Source: Adlercreutzia equolifaciens DSM 19450 (lineage in GTDB: Bacteria > Actinomycetota > Coriobacteriia > Coriobacteriales > Eggerthellaceae). Taken from it: 64,000 nt of DNA. The stretch covers positions 248,001 to 312,000 of the forward strand of contig NC_022567.1 of assembly GCF_000478885.1 (NCBI RefSeq), in the 5' to 3' direction. Position numbers and translations under genes: made by a program. Under the pieces are notes generated by a model. That model saw nothing but the letters and a program-made list of their open reading frames with translations. It was not told the DNA's origin and ran no database searches. The first letter of the stretch is position 1; each line of letters begins with the position of its first letter. Positions 43,261 through 52,891 of the stretch are shown piece after piece.

Positions 43261-45474
43261 ATGCAAGAGAAGGAGGCTTTAATGCACTGCAATCCCACCA
43301 GGCGAACCTTCCTGAAGGGTACCGCCGCCACCGCTGCGCTGGCTGCTGTGGGCACTTGCTCGGTGGCCGCGTGGCGGGCCGAGCAGGCCGAGGCCGCCGC
43401 CACGGGCGCGGCCAAGATTCAGGGCGCATCGCTGTGCAACGGCTGCTCCAGCAAGTGCGGCCTGATCGCCACCGCTCTCGACGGGCGGTTGTGGACCGTC
43501 GAGGGCATGAAGGAGCACCCCTATTCCAAGGGAACGCTCTGCGGTCGCGGTCACGGCGCGGCTCAGTGGGCCTATTCCGACGGCCGGCTGACTCAGCCTA
43601 TGAAGCGCGCCGCCGACGGCAGCTTCGTCCCTATCAGCTGGGATGACGCTCTGTCCGAAATTGGCGCGAAGGTGCAGGAGATCATCGCCGAGGCCGGCCC
43701 CGAGGCGCTGGCCATCATCCAAGATCCGCGCCCCTCGGGCAAGTACTACAGCAAGCGCTTCATGAACGCGCTCGGCTCACCCAACGTGTACACCCATGCC
43801 GCTGCCTGCAATCTGTCGAAAGAGAGCGGTATTCAGGAAGCCACGGGAGCCCAGAACTTCTCGGTGGACTTCCCCAACACCAAAATGGTGGTGTTCATCG
43901 GCCGCAGCTATGGCGATGGCATCCGTCCCTCCTCGGTGAAGAGCTTGGCCGGAGCGGCCGAGGGCGGGGCGCGGGTGGTCATCGTGGATCCGCGCCTGAA
44001 CAACACCGGCGTCTTTGCTACCGACTGGGTGCCTATCAGGCCCGGCGCTGATATCGCGTTCCTGCTCGGCATCGCGAACGTGCTGGTGACGCGCGACCTG
44101 TACGATCACGCGTTCGTTGAGCAGTCCGCCGTGGGCTTCCCGGAGTTCGCTGCTCAAGTGACCGAGTACACGCCGGAATGGGCCGAGGGCATCTGCGATG
44201 TGCCGGCCGATACCATCGTGGAAATCGCCGAGTCGCTGGCCGCCGCCGCACCGGCCTGCGCTATCGAGCCTTCCTGGCGGGCAGCGTTCGGCTGCGCCTA
44301 TCAAAACTCCTTCGAGACGGCTCGCGCGGTGTGCGCCGTGAATGCGCTTCTTGGCTGCTGGGGGCAGAAGGGTGGAGCGCTCATCACCTCTTCGCCCAAG
44401 GCGGGCGACGTGGATCCGGTGAAGTTCCCCGAGGTGCCCAAGCCGGCCGCCAAGCGTTTGGGCGACGCCGAGTACCCGCTGGCGCTCTCGGGCACCGGCA
44501 CCAACCTGGCTGTGCTGAACGGCTGCGCCGATGGCGCCATCCAGGGCGTGTTCTTCTACAACTCCAACGCTGTGCAGGGGTACGCCCAGCCGGCGAAGTG
44601 GCGCGAGGCGCTTTCCCAGGCGAAGCTCGTGGTGACTATCGACGTGCAAATGAGCGAGACTGCTTTGGCGTCGGACTACGTGCTGCCCGAGTGCACGGTG
44701 CTGGAGCGCCTGGAGCTGCCCGAGTTCATCGGCGGCAAGAAGCACTATGTGGCACTGCGCATCCCCGTCATCGAGCGCATCCATCCCGAGACGCGCCCCT
44801 GCGACGAGATCTTCGCCGGGCTGGCCGAGGCGTGCGGCGTGGGCGAGTACTTCGACTTCACCGTGGAGGAGCTGGCCGAGGCGCAGCTGGCCAGCGTGGG
44901 CACCTCGATCGAGGAGGTGCGCGAGGCCGGTATCGTGGAATTGGCTGACCCCGGCTTCGCGTTCGGCACGCCGACGTTCAAGACTCCGACGGAAAAGTTC
45001 CAGTTCGCCTCGGCGAAGGTGGCGGAAGCGGGCTTGAACCCGGTTATCGGTTACGTGCCGCGTCTGGTGGAGCCGGCCGAGGGCGAGTTCTCCCTCATCG
45101 GCGGCAAGCAGGGTATCCACTCCCACACCATGACGCTGAACCTGGAGGCGCTGAATGCCATCTCCCGGGAATATCAGCTCGAGCGGCTCTGGATGGCTGC
45201 CTCCGATGCCGCGGATCTGGGCATTGTCGACGGCGATACGGTGGAGCTTTCCTCCAGCGAGTGCTCAGGCCAGGTAGCTGTGAAGGTGACCGAGCGCTTG
45301 AAGCCCGGTGTGCTGTTTCTGCCCACCCATTACGGCGGCACATCGCCCTATCTCACTCGGGCCCAGGGTTTTGGCCTCAACATGATGGATTTCGTTCCGC
45401 TGCATTTGGAACCCGGCGTAGGCTCCACCATGAGCCAGGAGGTAGCGGTGAAGGTTAGGAAGGTGGAAGGCTGA
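43261..45474 (+). CDS. Tat-exported molybdopterin oxidoreductase (DMSO reductase family)
   Basis: 737 residues. A Tat signal with RRTFLK (residues 14-19) and an Ala-rich h-region is followed by a 4Fe-4S motif CNGCSSKCG ... GTLCGRG near 60-95 and the molybdopterin domains, ending in a dinucleotide-binding domain (LPTHYGGTSPYLTRA). It would reduce or oxidise an unknown substrate outside the membrane. Two starts compete: ATG 43261 with AAGGAGA, and ATG 43282 with a stronger AAGGAGG; both keep the Tat motif. It forms an operon with torD, the FeS and the NrfD genes. Confidence 0.9.
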   Translation: MQEKEALMHCNPTRRTFLKGTAATAALAAVGTCSVAAWRAEQAEAAATGAAKIQGASLCNGCSSKCGLIATALDGRLWTVEGMKEHPYSKGTLCGRGHGAAQWAYSDGRLTQPMKRAADGSFVPISWDDALSEIGAKVQEIIAEAGPEALAIIQDPRPSGKYYSKRFMNALGSPNVYTHAAACNLSKESGIQEATGAQNFSVDFPNTKMVVFIGRSYGDGIRPSSVKSLAGAAEGGARVVIVDPRLNNTGVFATDWVPIRPGADIAFLLGIANVLVTRDLYDHAFVEQSAVGFPEFAAQVTEYTPEWAEGICDVPADTIVEIAESLAAAAPACAIEPSWRAAFGCAYQNSFETARAVCAVNALLGCWGQKGGALITSSPKAGDVDPVKFPEVPKPAAKRLGDAEYPLALSGTGTNLAVLNGCADGAIQGVFFYNSNAVQGYAQPAKWREALSQAKLVVTIDVQMSETALASDYVLPECTVLERLELPEFIGGKKHYVALRIPVIERIHPETRPCDEIFAGLAEACGVGEYFDFTVEELAEAQLASVGTSIEEVREAGIVELADPGFAFGTPTFKTPTEKFQFASAKVAEAGLNPVIGYVPRLVEPAEGEFSLIGGKQGIHSHTMTLNLEALNAISREYQLERLWMAASDAADLGIVDGDTVELSSSECSGQVAVKVTERLKPGVLFLPTHYGGTSPYLTRAQGFGLNMMDFVPLHLEPGVGSTMSQEVAVKVRKVEG

Positions 45475-46010
45475 TGGCCCGTTACGGAATGCTCATCAAC
45501 ACGAAGAAGTGCGTTGGCTGCTACGCCTGCCGCGTGGCCTGTCAGATGGTGAACGGGCTCGAGTCCGATGAGGCGTTCATCAAATTCGACGAGATGGAGC
45601 AGGGGGTCTACCCCAACGTGTATGCGGAAGTGGTGCCAGTGCAGTGCATGCACTGCGAGGACGCTCCCTGCGAGGCGGTGTGTCCCACCCATGCCACCTA
45701 TACGACCGACTCGGGCGTGGTGCTGGTAGACGAGGAACGATGCATCGGCTGCAAGTACTGCATGGCCGCCTGCCCCTACGGCGCCCGCATCCAGATTAAG
45801 AAGACCGGCGTTATCGAGAAATGCCGCTTCTGCTGGTACGAGGGCGAGCCGGGCAACCCGCCGCGTTGCGTGGGCACCTGCATCTCCGGCGCTCGCCTGT
45901 TTGGCGACCTGGACGATCCGCAGAGCGAGATCTGCCAGGAAATCGCTCGCACCAATGCCCAGCCGCTGGCGGGCGACCTGACCACCGCGAAAATCTACTA
46001 CGTGAGGTGA
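45474..46010 (+). CDS. 4Fe-4S electron transfer subunit (DmsB/NrfC family)
   Basis: 178 residues with four cluster-binding groups: CVGCYACRVAC, CMHCEDAPCEAVCP, CIGCKYCMAACP and CRFC...CVGTC. It passes electrons between the NrfD anchor and the catalytic subunit. No own Tat signal, so it is probably exported with the catalytic subunit. Its ATG overlaps the upstream stop by one base. Confidence 0.95.
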   Translation: MARYGMLINTKKCVGCYACRVACQMVNGLESDEAFIKFDEMEQGVYPNVYAEVVPVQCMHCEDAPCEAVCPTHATYTTDSGVVLVDEERCIGCKYCMAACPYGARIQIKKTGVIEKCRFCWYEGEPGNPPRCVGTCISGARLFGDLDDPQSEICQEIARTNAQPLAGDLTTAKIYYVR

Positions 46011-46016
46011 TGATCA

Positions 46017-46883
46017 ATGGTTTGGGGATCTATGATCGCTTGGTACCTGTTTTTGGCGGGCGCATCGGCCGGCGCCTTCCTCACTTCAGCCTTTGTGGAG
46101 GCGAAGTATCCCGACAGCGTGAAGATGCGCGTCGCGGGCCGCATTATCTCGCCCATCTTTCTGGGCATCGGTCTGCTCATGCTCATGTTGGACGCCGAGG
46201 CCGGGCTGCACAACCCGCTGCGGTTCTTCTATCTTATTATGAACCCGGGCTCGGTGATGACGCTGGGCGTGTACTTCATCTGCGTGTTCATGCCGGTGTC
46301 CATTGCCGCGGCGCTGCTTGAGGTGCTGCGTCGCCCGGTGCCGAAGTGGCTCACCTGGACAGGTATCGTATCCGCGTTCTGCGTGGCGGCCTACACCGGC
46401 TTTCTGCTGGGGGTCGTGAGCGCCTACCCGCTGTGGAACAACGCCATTTTGCCGGTGCTGTTCGTGGTGTCGGCTCTGTCGGCGGGTCTGGCGGCTACGA
46501 GCTTGGTGGGCCTTATCACCGATCGTGAGCGCTTCGAGCAGATGTGGCTCATCAAGAAGAGCCACGTGATTCTGTCGGCTATCGAGATGGTGGTGCTTGC
46601 AACCATGCTCATCATCGTGAGCTCGGGCAGTCCCGAGGGCGCCGCATCGGTTGCCTCGCTCGTGTCGGGCCAGTATGCGCCAATGTTCTGGGGCGGTCTG
46701 GTGCTGCTTGGCCTGGTGGCGCCGTTTGCCATCGAGGGCTACCCGGTGTTTGTCACGCGAAAGGTGGAGACCTCCACCACCTCTATGGTAGTGAGCGTCA
46801 TCGGCGAGGGCGGTGTCCTTGTGGGTGGTTTCATGCTGCGTCTGCTGGTCATTCTGGCGGCTCTACCGGTGCTGTACCTGTAG
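46017..46883 (+). CDS. NrfD/PsrC-type membrane anchor subunit
   Basis: 288 residues with about 8 TM helices (for example MIAWYLFLAGASAGAFLTS at the start and WLTWTGIVSAFCVAAYTGF). NrfD/PsrC subunits take electrons from menaquinol and pass them to the FeS subunit. It ends the LuxR-controlled operon. The last bases and stop codon lie in a degenerate tandem repeat. Confidence 0.93.
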   Translation: MVWGSMIAWYLFLAGASAGAFLTSAFVEAKYPDSVKMRVAGRIISPIFLGIGLLMLMLDAEAGLHNPLRFFYLIMNPGSVMTLGVYFICVFMPVSIAAALLEVLRRPVPKWLTWTGIVSAFCVAAYTGFLLGVVSAYPLWNNAILPVLFVVSALSAGLAATSLVGLITDRERFEQMWLIKKSHVILSAIEMVVLATMLIIVSSGSPEGAASVASLVSGQYAPMFWGGLVLLGLVAPFAIEGYPVFVTRKVETSTTSMVVSVIGEGGVLVGGFMLRLLVILAALPVLYL

Positions 46884-46938
46884 CGAGATGGCGGCGCTGC
46901 CGGTGCTGTGCTCGTAGCGCGATGGCGGCGCTCGCCGG
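46854..46938 (+). repeat. Degenerate tandem repeat at the nrfD 3' end
   Basis: Two and a half copies of a roughly 34-base unit containing TGGCGGCGCTGCCGGTGCTG, each ending with TAGCG; the first copy holds the real stop codon. Probably a slippage duplication. Confidence 0.55.
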
Positions 46939-46987
46939 GTGATCGGGCGCCCCGGGGCTTTCTCCCATAGGCGACGCGTCGCCTGCG

Positions 46988-47030
46988 GCAAGGCCGTGGT
47001 CCTTCCGGGATCGCGGCCTTGCTCTTGCTG
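46988..47030 (+). terminator. Terminator of the molybdoenzyme operon
   Basis: Perfect 9-bp stem GCAAGGCCG / CGGCCTTGC followed by TCTTGCT. A 14-base palindrome GGCGACGCGTCGCC (46970-46983) lies just before. Confidence 0.6.
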
Positions 47031-47077
47031 TGGCTTGGATCCTTTGCCGGGGCAAGGCGCTGCGGTCGCGCTGGGGG

Positions 47078-48601
47078 CTACTCCTCTTCCAGCGTGATGC
47101 GGTCGATGCGGGCGGCCAGGTCGTGACCGCGCTCGTAGAACTGGAGACTCTGGTTGTGGGCGAAGTAGCGGTCGCAGCCGTGGTCGTTGATGAAGGCCAT
47201 GCCGGCGCGGCTCACGGACAAGTCGGTCACCAGCATGAGCATCTCCTGCCCCTCGCCGAAGGCCTCTTCCACGAACTTGAACACGTTATCGAGGGCGGCC
47301 GTCGCCTCGTCGATGGCCGCGTCCAGCTCGTCGAGCCGCTCGTTGAAGCGCTCGCGCAGCAGGTTGAATGTGGCGCCCTCGGGTGTATCGGCTCCCGTGC
47401 GCAGCACCTCGTCAAGAAGGCCGATGGTCCGCTCGAAGGAGCGGTAGCGCTCGTCGGAAAGCAGGCTCGCAGCCCGTTCGGTGTCGCGGGTGCGCGCCAG
47501 CTCGGTGGCCGTGGCGCGAATGAGCGCGGACGCGTCGGCGTCTTCGGCCACGCCTTCGGCGGCCAGGCGCTCCTTCAAATCGGCCAGCGCGCCATGGGTG
47601 AACGCGGCTGCTTTCTCTTCCATAACCGCCTCGCGCAAGCAGCTCACCGTGGCGTCCACGATAAGCCCCATGACGGCCACGCGCTCGTCGAAGGGCGCCG
47701 CCACGGCCCGCTCGGCCAGGCCGGCATCGGCGCTGCCGTCCAAGATACGATCGATCTGGTAGTCGCTGCGGTACTTCGTGAACAGGTCGTAATACATGGC
47801 GAACCGCTTTGCGATCTCGCCGTTCTGCACGTACTGCTCCACGAGCAGCTCATCAACGGTGAGCCCCTGGGCCTCGTAGAGCTTGATCATCGCTGACAGA
47901 TCGTCCCAGCCGCGGGCCGTCACGAACGACGCGCCGTCGGGGGAGGCTTCCACGGCGTAGAAGTGGGAGCGCTCGATGTCCAGGTAGGTGATGACCGCCG
48001 GATGCACTTCGGCCGACACGGCGAACTCGCGCCACACGTCGTAGTCGGGCTCAACCTCGATGCGCTTCAGGCGATCCCACGTGGCGATGTCGAAGTCGTG
48101 GGCCGTGCGGTTGTACTCGGGCGGGTTGCCGGCCGTCACGACGATCCAGCCGTCGGGCACGGCATGGCGGCCGAAGATCTTGTATTGCAGAAACTGCAGC
48201 ATGGCCGGCGTGAGCGTCTCCGATACGCAGTTGATCTCGTCGAGGAACAGAATGCCCTCGCGGCGCCCCGTGGCCTCCATCGCCTCATAGACCGAGGCGA
48301 TGATCTCGCTCATGGTGTATTCGGACACCTGGTATTCCACGCCGTCATAGGTTTTCGTCGCGATGAACGGCAGGCCCAGCGCGCTTTGGCGGGTATGGTG
48401 GGTCATGGAGTAGGACACGAACCCCACTTCCAGTTCTTGAGCGATTTGCTCCATGATGGCCGTCTTGCCGATGCCCGGCGCGCCCAGCAGGAACACCGGA
48501 CGTTGGCGCTCGGGCGGCAGAAGATAGTTGCCGAACTCGTCTTTAGTGAAATAGGCGACCATGGCGTTTTTGATCTGCTGTTTTGCTTCGCGGATGTTCA
48601 T
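47078..48601 (-). CDS. MoxR-family AAA ATPase
   Basis: 507 residues. Walker A GAPGIGKT (40-47), Walker B ILFLDEIN near 118 and sensor 1 in VVTAGNPPEYNRTA are those of MoxR ATPases. The C-terminal half is a long helical region not seen in short MoxR proteins. MoxR ATPases act as chaperones that insert metals or remodel partners together with VWA proteins, here the gene just upstream (73-base gap). The minus-strand ATG at 48601 has AAAGGAG upstream. A fragment of its C-terminus recurs at 40553. Confidence 0.88.
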   Translation of the reverse strand: MNIREAKQQIKNAMVAYFTKDEFGNYLLPPERQRPVFLLGAPGIGKTAIMEQIAQELEVGFVSYSMTHHTRQSALGLPFIATKTYDGVEYQVSEYTMSEIIASVYEAMEATGRREGILFLDEINCVSETLTPAMLQFLQYKIFGRHAVPDGWIVVTAGNPPEYNRTAHDFDIATWDRLKRIEVEPDYDVWREFAVSAEVHPAVITYLDIERSHFYAVEASPDGASFVTARGWDDLSAMIKLYEAQGLTVDELLVEQYVQNGEIAKRFAMYYDLFTKYRSDYQIDRILDGSADAGLAERAVAAPFDERVAVMGLIVDATVSCLREAVMEEKAAAFTHGALADLKERLAAEGVAEDADASALIRATATELARTRDTERAASLLSDERYRSFERTIGLLDEVLRTGADTPEGATFNLLRERFNERLDELDAAIDEATAALDNVFKFVEEAFGEGQEMLMLVTDLSVSRAGMAFINDHGCDRYFAHNQSLQFYERGHDLAARIDRITLEEE

Positions 48602-48674
48602 AGGGGCTCCTTTGCGGGTGCGCGGGTCGGGGAACGGAAGGGTGCGGCTCGGAAAATAGCGGGGGAGAGGGCCG

Positions 48675-50219
48675 TCAGAGGGGCTCATCCTCTAGCACGA
48701 AGGTTTCATCCAGGATCACTTTCATGGCCCAGGGCGGCACGGGGGCCGAGGCTGCGGCATCGTCGGAATCGAGGAACACAAAGGCGGTTTCGTAGGCGGG
48801 GCGGCACGCGGGGTAGGTGCCCTGACCGTCGGTGAAGTAGATGAGGCCGCCCAAATCGTTCAGCTCGCCGGACGCGAGCGCCTCGTCCACGTAGGCGAAC
48901 ACGGGACGGAAATCGGTGCCCCCCAGGCCCTTGATCGTGGGATTATCCAGATAGTCTTCCAAATCGCGTAGGCAGGTGATGCGAGCCACGTCGGTGATGG
49001 CGGCGTCGCACTGCACAATGAGGACGTTCATGCGGGAGAAGAAGCTCGTCTCGTCAGCCAGGATAGAATAGGTGCGCTCGATGAACTTGCGCACCAGGCC
49101 GTCTTTCGTGGAGGCCGAGGTGTCGATGGCGATGACGAAGTCGCGGATGCGCTTCTCCTCGGCAAATTCCACTGGTTCCACGAGGGGCAGGTTGCCGTAC
49201 AGCTCGAGCCCGTAGGTGTAGAACACGTAATCGAACTCGTCGTCGTTCACGCGGATCTGCTCGCCCATGCGGGCGAACTTGCGCAGGAAGGCCCGATAAT
49301 CGTGCTTTTCACGGGTCACTTTGCGCAGGTTCATGGCGAGGTTCGATCCCTCGATGCCCCACAGCTTCGCGTAGGCGTCCAGCTGGATGCCCATCTCCAA
49401 CGCCGCGTTTTCCCACTGCTCGCGGGAGCGGTCGAGCTGCACGGTGTCGGCGAAGCGCTCGCCAATGGCGCGGGCGGCGTTCTCGGGCGCGTCCTTTTGG
49501 GTGATGTCGGCGGCGTCCATCGCTCGGTGCGCCTTGTGGGAATAGGGAACGTCGGCGGCCTCATCGGGGATGTCCATGTCGGTGCCTGAGGTGTCGGCCT
49601 TGGCGGCGGGAGCGCTCGTGCGGCCCTCGCCTTCGGTTGCCTCGCCCGTTTTGCCCGATGCGTCTTCTCCTTCGGCAATGATGACGGCATGCCAGGGGCG
49701 ATGGTCGTCCACGTGGAAGCGAGCGCCGAGGCGGGCGAGCTCGTCGTCGGTTGCGCCGGCGGCGCGTCGATCGCGCAGGGCAGCGTAGACGCGCTCGGCA
49801 GTCATGAGGCCGGCCTCTTCGGCCATGCGCTCCAGCTCGGGACGCGAGGCTGCCGCTTGGGCCGTGCGCGTGGCGGGAAGATCGAGCTGGTCGATCACCG
49901 ATTCCACCACCATGTCGCAGGCGATGTCCCATAGAAGGGGATCGATGCCAGCTCCGGGGTAAAGGTGCAGAAACACGTTGTGAAGCACCGTGTGCAGGTA
50001 GGCGCGAGAAGCTTCGGCCGGGTCGTTGGCGTAGGTGCGCGCCCAGGTGACGGGGTCGAACCGCAAATGCGCGCCATCGGTGGCGAGCGTAGCGCCGGGG
50101 ATGGGCAGGGGCGCGAGTCGGGCAAAGGCTGCGCTCATGAAGCGCAGGTTTACCAAAAGCCCGTTGCGCACCAGGTCGAGAGCATCGAGGGCCAGCGCCT
50201 CCACCTCGTTTTTGCGCAC
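48675..50219 (-). CDS. VWA domain protein (DUF2201-like, MoxR partner)
   Basis: 514 residues. The N-terminus has a zinc-peptidase-like HTVLHNVFLH (about 76-85), the middle is acidic and low complexity (about 195-245), and the C-terminus is a VWA domain with the MIDAS motif AIDTSAST near 360 and GGTDFRPVF near 430. The pair MoxR + VWA is common and usually works together on an unknown substrate. The minus-strand GTG at 50219 has AAAGGAGG; a longer frame would start inside the inverted repeat at 50265. Confidence 0.85.
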   Translation of the reverse strand: MRKNEVEALALDALDLVRNGLLVNLRFMSAAFARLAPLPIPGATLATDGAHLRFDPVTWARTYANDPAEASRAYLHTVLHNVFLHLYPGAGIDPLLWDIACDMVVESVIDQLDLPATRTAQAAASRPELERMAEEAGLMTAERVYAALRDRRAAGATDDELARLGARFHVDDHRPWHAVIIAEGEDASGKTGEATEGEGRTSAPAAKADTSGTDMDIPDEAADVPYSHKAHRAMDAADITQKDAPENAARAIGERFADTVQLDRSREQWENAALEMGIQLDAYAKLWGIEGSNLAMNLRKVTREKHDYRAFLRKFARMGEQIRVNDDEFDYVFYTYGLELYGNLPLVEPVEFAEEKRIRDFVIAIDTSASTKDGLVRKFIERTYSILADETSFFSRMNVLIVQCDAAITDVARITCLRDLEDYLDNPTIKGLGGTDFRPVFAYVDEALASGELNDLGGLIYFTDGQGTYPACRPAYETAFVFLDSDDAAASAPVPPWAMKVILDETFVLEDEPL

Positions 50220-50264
50220 GGCCCCTCCTTTCGCGGTTCGAGTGACAAACATTTCCTCATTTTT

Positions 50265-50414
50265 GGTCACAAAATCGACTTTTGAACTCTGATCGAGGGA
50301 AAGAGAAGATTGATTCTAATGCAATTCGATAAAACCAACGCCGCAAAGCGACCAGCTACCCCTTCCACGAGCGCCAATTCGTCGCAGAACAGTTCAAAAG
50401 TCGATTTTGTGACC
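50265..50414. repeat. Long inverted-repeat element (23-bp perfect arms, 104-bp spacer)
   Basis: Arms 50265-50287 and 50392-50414 are perfectly complementary. The core GGTCACAAAATCGA and the flank CTTGTTTTCT (minus strand) match the element at 8457-8616, but the inner 9 bases differ (CTTTTGAAC versus GTTCTGGGTTT) in both arms together. It fills the region between the divergent VWA and BspA-like genes. Confidence 0.85.
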
Positions 50415-50463
50415 AGAAAACAAGATTCTTTTGTCATTGTGCCTCTATGGGTCGTAGTGTAGC

Positions 50464-52869
50464 ATGGGCTTTACGCAGGGTAAACGGCCTTCAGGTGTCA
50501 AAATTGGGAAGGTGCACAAAATTATGAACGGCAATACGGTGGTCTTTCGCGACGCAACTTCTTCTCTTGACGATCTCATTGCGCGGGTGCAAGAAAATCC
50601 GGTGCATTTGATGCTGGCCGACGTGACGATTGAGGAGCCGGGGCACCCCATCGAGGGGGAGAACTGGCGGCCCCAGCTGGCTCCCTACAAGCCCTGGGTG
50701 CACGATGCGGCCCTCGATGAAACCGAGGAGCTTGATGGCACCGACGGCGACCTGCTCATCGTGGGCGCGCTCGGCATGGGTATCTCCGATGAAGAGCGCA
50801 TGGGCATTATCGGCAGTGCTGTGCGCGGGGAAGAGGGGGAGGGGCCAACCGCAAGCGCAGTCGGACAGGCCATCGGAGAGTCGGCTGCTGACACTGGCGC
50901 AGCAGCGGCGGCAGCGCCGGCGCGCAAGCTGTCGCCCCACGAGCTGTGGACCTTGGGGCAAACGCCGCGCTGGCATCCGAAAGAGGAAGCGAAGGATCTG
51001 TCTTGCGAAAATGCGGACGAAACTCAAGAGCGTGAAACATCGCAAAACCGTGAAACACTTCTAACAGCTCGTGAAACATCGCTATCCGACCGTGAAACAT
51101 CGCAAAGTGAAGAGACGTACTTTGCTACCAACGTTCCCATAACGGTGCGACGCGACGGCGAGGGCTACGCCGTCTCCGCTGTTCACTTGGGGAAGCTTGC
51201 CGAGCACGACCTTCGGGCCGACAGCCTGATTGTCGTGGTGCCATCGTTTATCGACGATGTGCCCGTGGTGCGCATCGCCTCAGAGGCTTTCTCTCGACGC
51301 TTTACGAGTGGCGCCCAGGTTCGCTTGCTAGTGGTGCCTGACACGGTGGAAGTGGTGGGCTCCCAGGCGTTCAATGCCGTAAGTGCCGAAGTGGTGTACC
51401 TGGGCGCGGGCGTGCGCACGTACGACCCGTCCCCGCTGGACATGGCTCTGCCCAACCCTCGGCTCGAGGCGCGTCGCTACCTGGTGAGCCCTGCCAACAA
51501 ATGCTATGCCATAAAGGAGGATTGTCTGCTCGAGCGTGCGGGAGGGGGGCGCAGCGAGAGGTCGGGCGCCGGCGACGCACGCCCCTCCTCGAGCGAGGCG
51601 ACGGCCTCCTTCCGCCTCATCTTCGCCTCGGCACCTTATGCCGGGCATTTTGTGGTCCCTGATGGCGTGCGCGTCATGAGCGCCGCCGCCTTCGCGAAAG
51701 GATGCCCGCCGCCGCGCGTCATCGATGTGCCCGACTCGCTGGAGCGCGTGGACGGCTCGGTGAACCCCGAGACGCTTTGGCGGGCCAGTGACCCGGCGGC
51801 GCTTGCGCGCATTGTCGCGCGCTGCGGAGGTCGTGTCACTGATTTTCAAGCTGTGGAAAAGAACCAGTGCTGGTACGGGTTTGCAGAAGGAAACGACGCC
51901 GCAGAAAAGAAGGGCTTCGCGCGGGAGGATGCTGTTGCGAAGGGGCCCAGCGTCGCTGCGGAAGGCGGTTCGCGTGAGGCTCGTCTGGTGGCGGGTCCTC
52001 CGGCCCCTGATTCCCCCTCGCGCCAGTTCTCGTCGGCGGCCCATGCCCGCATGAGAGGCGCGACGGCGGTGTCGGCCCGCGAGGCTGCGGCGAACGCGGC
52101 AAGTGCCATGGTGGCGCCGGTTTCTGCCACCGATCGCCTGGCTTTGCCGCGCGAGGTGGAAGGCGCACCGCTGACGCTCATCGCCGAGCGCGCGCTCATC
52201 ACGGCGCCAGCGACGTTGGTCATCCCCGATATGGTGCGTGAGGTGCGCGACGGCAACGCCTGCAAGGGCACGCGCAAGCTCATGCTGCCCGAAGGCTTAC
52301 GCACCATCGGCGCTCACTGCTTCTGCTCGCGCACGCTGGTCGGCCCCGTGCTCATTCCTGCGAGCGTCACCAGCATCGGCGAGGGCAGCTTCGAATACGC
52401 CATCGTGCGCCTGGCTGCGGCCGATGCGGTGGTGCATATCACTTCCGATCAGCTCATAAGCTGTTTTTTGGAAGACGCCGAGGATGGTATCCCCTTCGAC
52501 TTCGCCCGCTACGATGACCAATTGCTGGTGGGGCGCGGCTTGCCTGATCATCTGGGAGCCCTGCTCCACCGCGTGGCGGCGCCTTTCCGCTTGGCGCCCG
52601 AGATGCGCGATCGCATTGTGGATGCCCTGCGCGAGCGTGCGGCGGAGGCCGTGCAGTATGTGGCGCGTGAGGGGGACATCGCCATGGTGCGCGCTCTGGC
52701 CGATGCCGGGTTCTTGAACGACGTCGAGCTGTTCGATCGCCAGATCGAGCGCTTGCGCGCCAGCAACCGCACCGACTGTGTGCTGTTCCTCATGAACTGG
52801 CAACACGACCGCGCCGAGGCCACGCGCGCCACCGCCCCCAATCGCGCCCGCGACCGCTTCGCGCTATAG
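50464..52869 (+). CDS. BspA-like beta-solenoid (LRR_5) protein
   Basis: 801 residues without signal peptide or TM. Several stretches follow the BspA/LRR_5 pattern (VRLLVVPDTVEVVGSQAF, VIDVPDSLERVDG, KLMLPEGLRTIGAHCF, PVLIPASVTSIGEGSF). The rest is low-complexity linker, including a RETS repeat near 190-215 built from CGTGAAACA strings. ATG 50464 is used; ATG 50524 is an alternative. It diverges from the MoxR-VWA pair across the inverted-repeat element and could be a client of it. Function unknown. Confidence 0.7.
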   Translation: MGFTQGKRPSGVKIGKVHKIMNGNTVVFRDATSSLDDLIARVQENPVHLMLADVTIEEPGHPIEGENWRPQLAPYKPWVHDAALDETEELDGTDGDLLIVGALGMGISDEERMGIIGSAVRGEEGEGPTASAVGQAIGESAADTGAAAAAAPARKLSPHELWTLGQTPRWHPKEEAKDLSCENADETQERETSQNRETLLTARETSLSDRETSQSEETYFATNVPITVRRDGEGYAVSAVHLGKLAEHDLRADSLIVVVPSFIDDVPVVRIASEAFSRRFTSGAQVRLLVVPDTVEVVGSQAFNAVSAEVVYLGAGVRTYDPSPLDMALPNPRLEARRYLVSPANKCYAIKEDCLLERAGGGRSERSGAGDARPSSSEATASFRLIFASAPYAGHFVVPDGVRVMSAAAFAKGCPPPRVIDVPDSLERVDGSVNPETLWRASDPAALARIVARCGGRVTDFQAVEKNQCWYGFAEGNDAAEKKGFAREDAVAKGPSVAAEGGSREARLVAGPPAPDSPSRQFSSAAHARMRGATAVSAREAAANAASAMVAPVSATDRLALPREVEGAPLTLIAERALITAPATLVIPDMVREVRDGNACKGTRKLMLPEGLRTIGAHCFCSRTLVGPVLIPASVTSIGEGSFEYAIVRLAAADAVVHITSDQLISCFLEDAEDGIPFDFARYDDQLLVGRGLPDHLGALLHRVAAPFRLAPEMRDRIVDALRERAAEAVQYVAREGDIAMVRALADAGFLNDVELFDRQIERLRASNRTDCVLFLMNWQHDRAEATRATAPNRARDRFAL

Positions 52870-52891
52870 TTGTTGTGCGGGAGGCGAATCC

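Noticed and set aside
51030..51100. Four CGTGAAACA strings resembling half of a ParB parS site
   Set aside because: parS needs the full palindrome; here the strings are only direct repeats coding for a RETS motif inside a gene.
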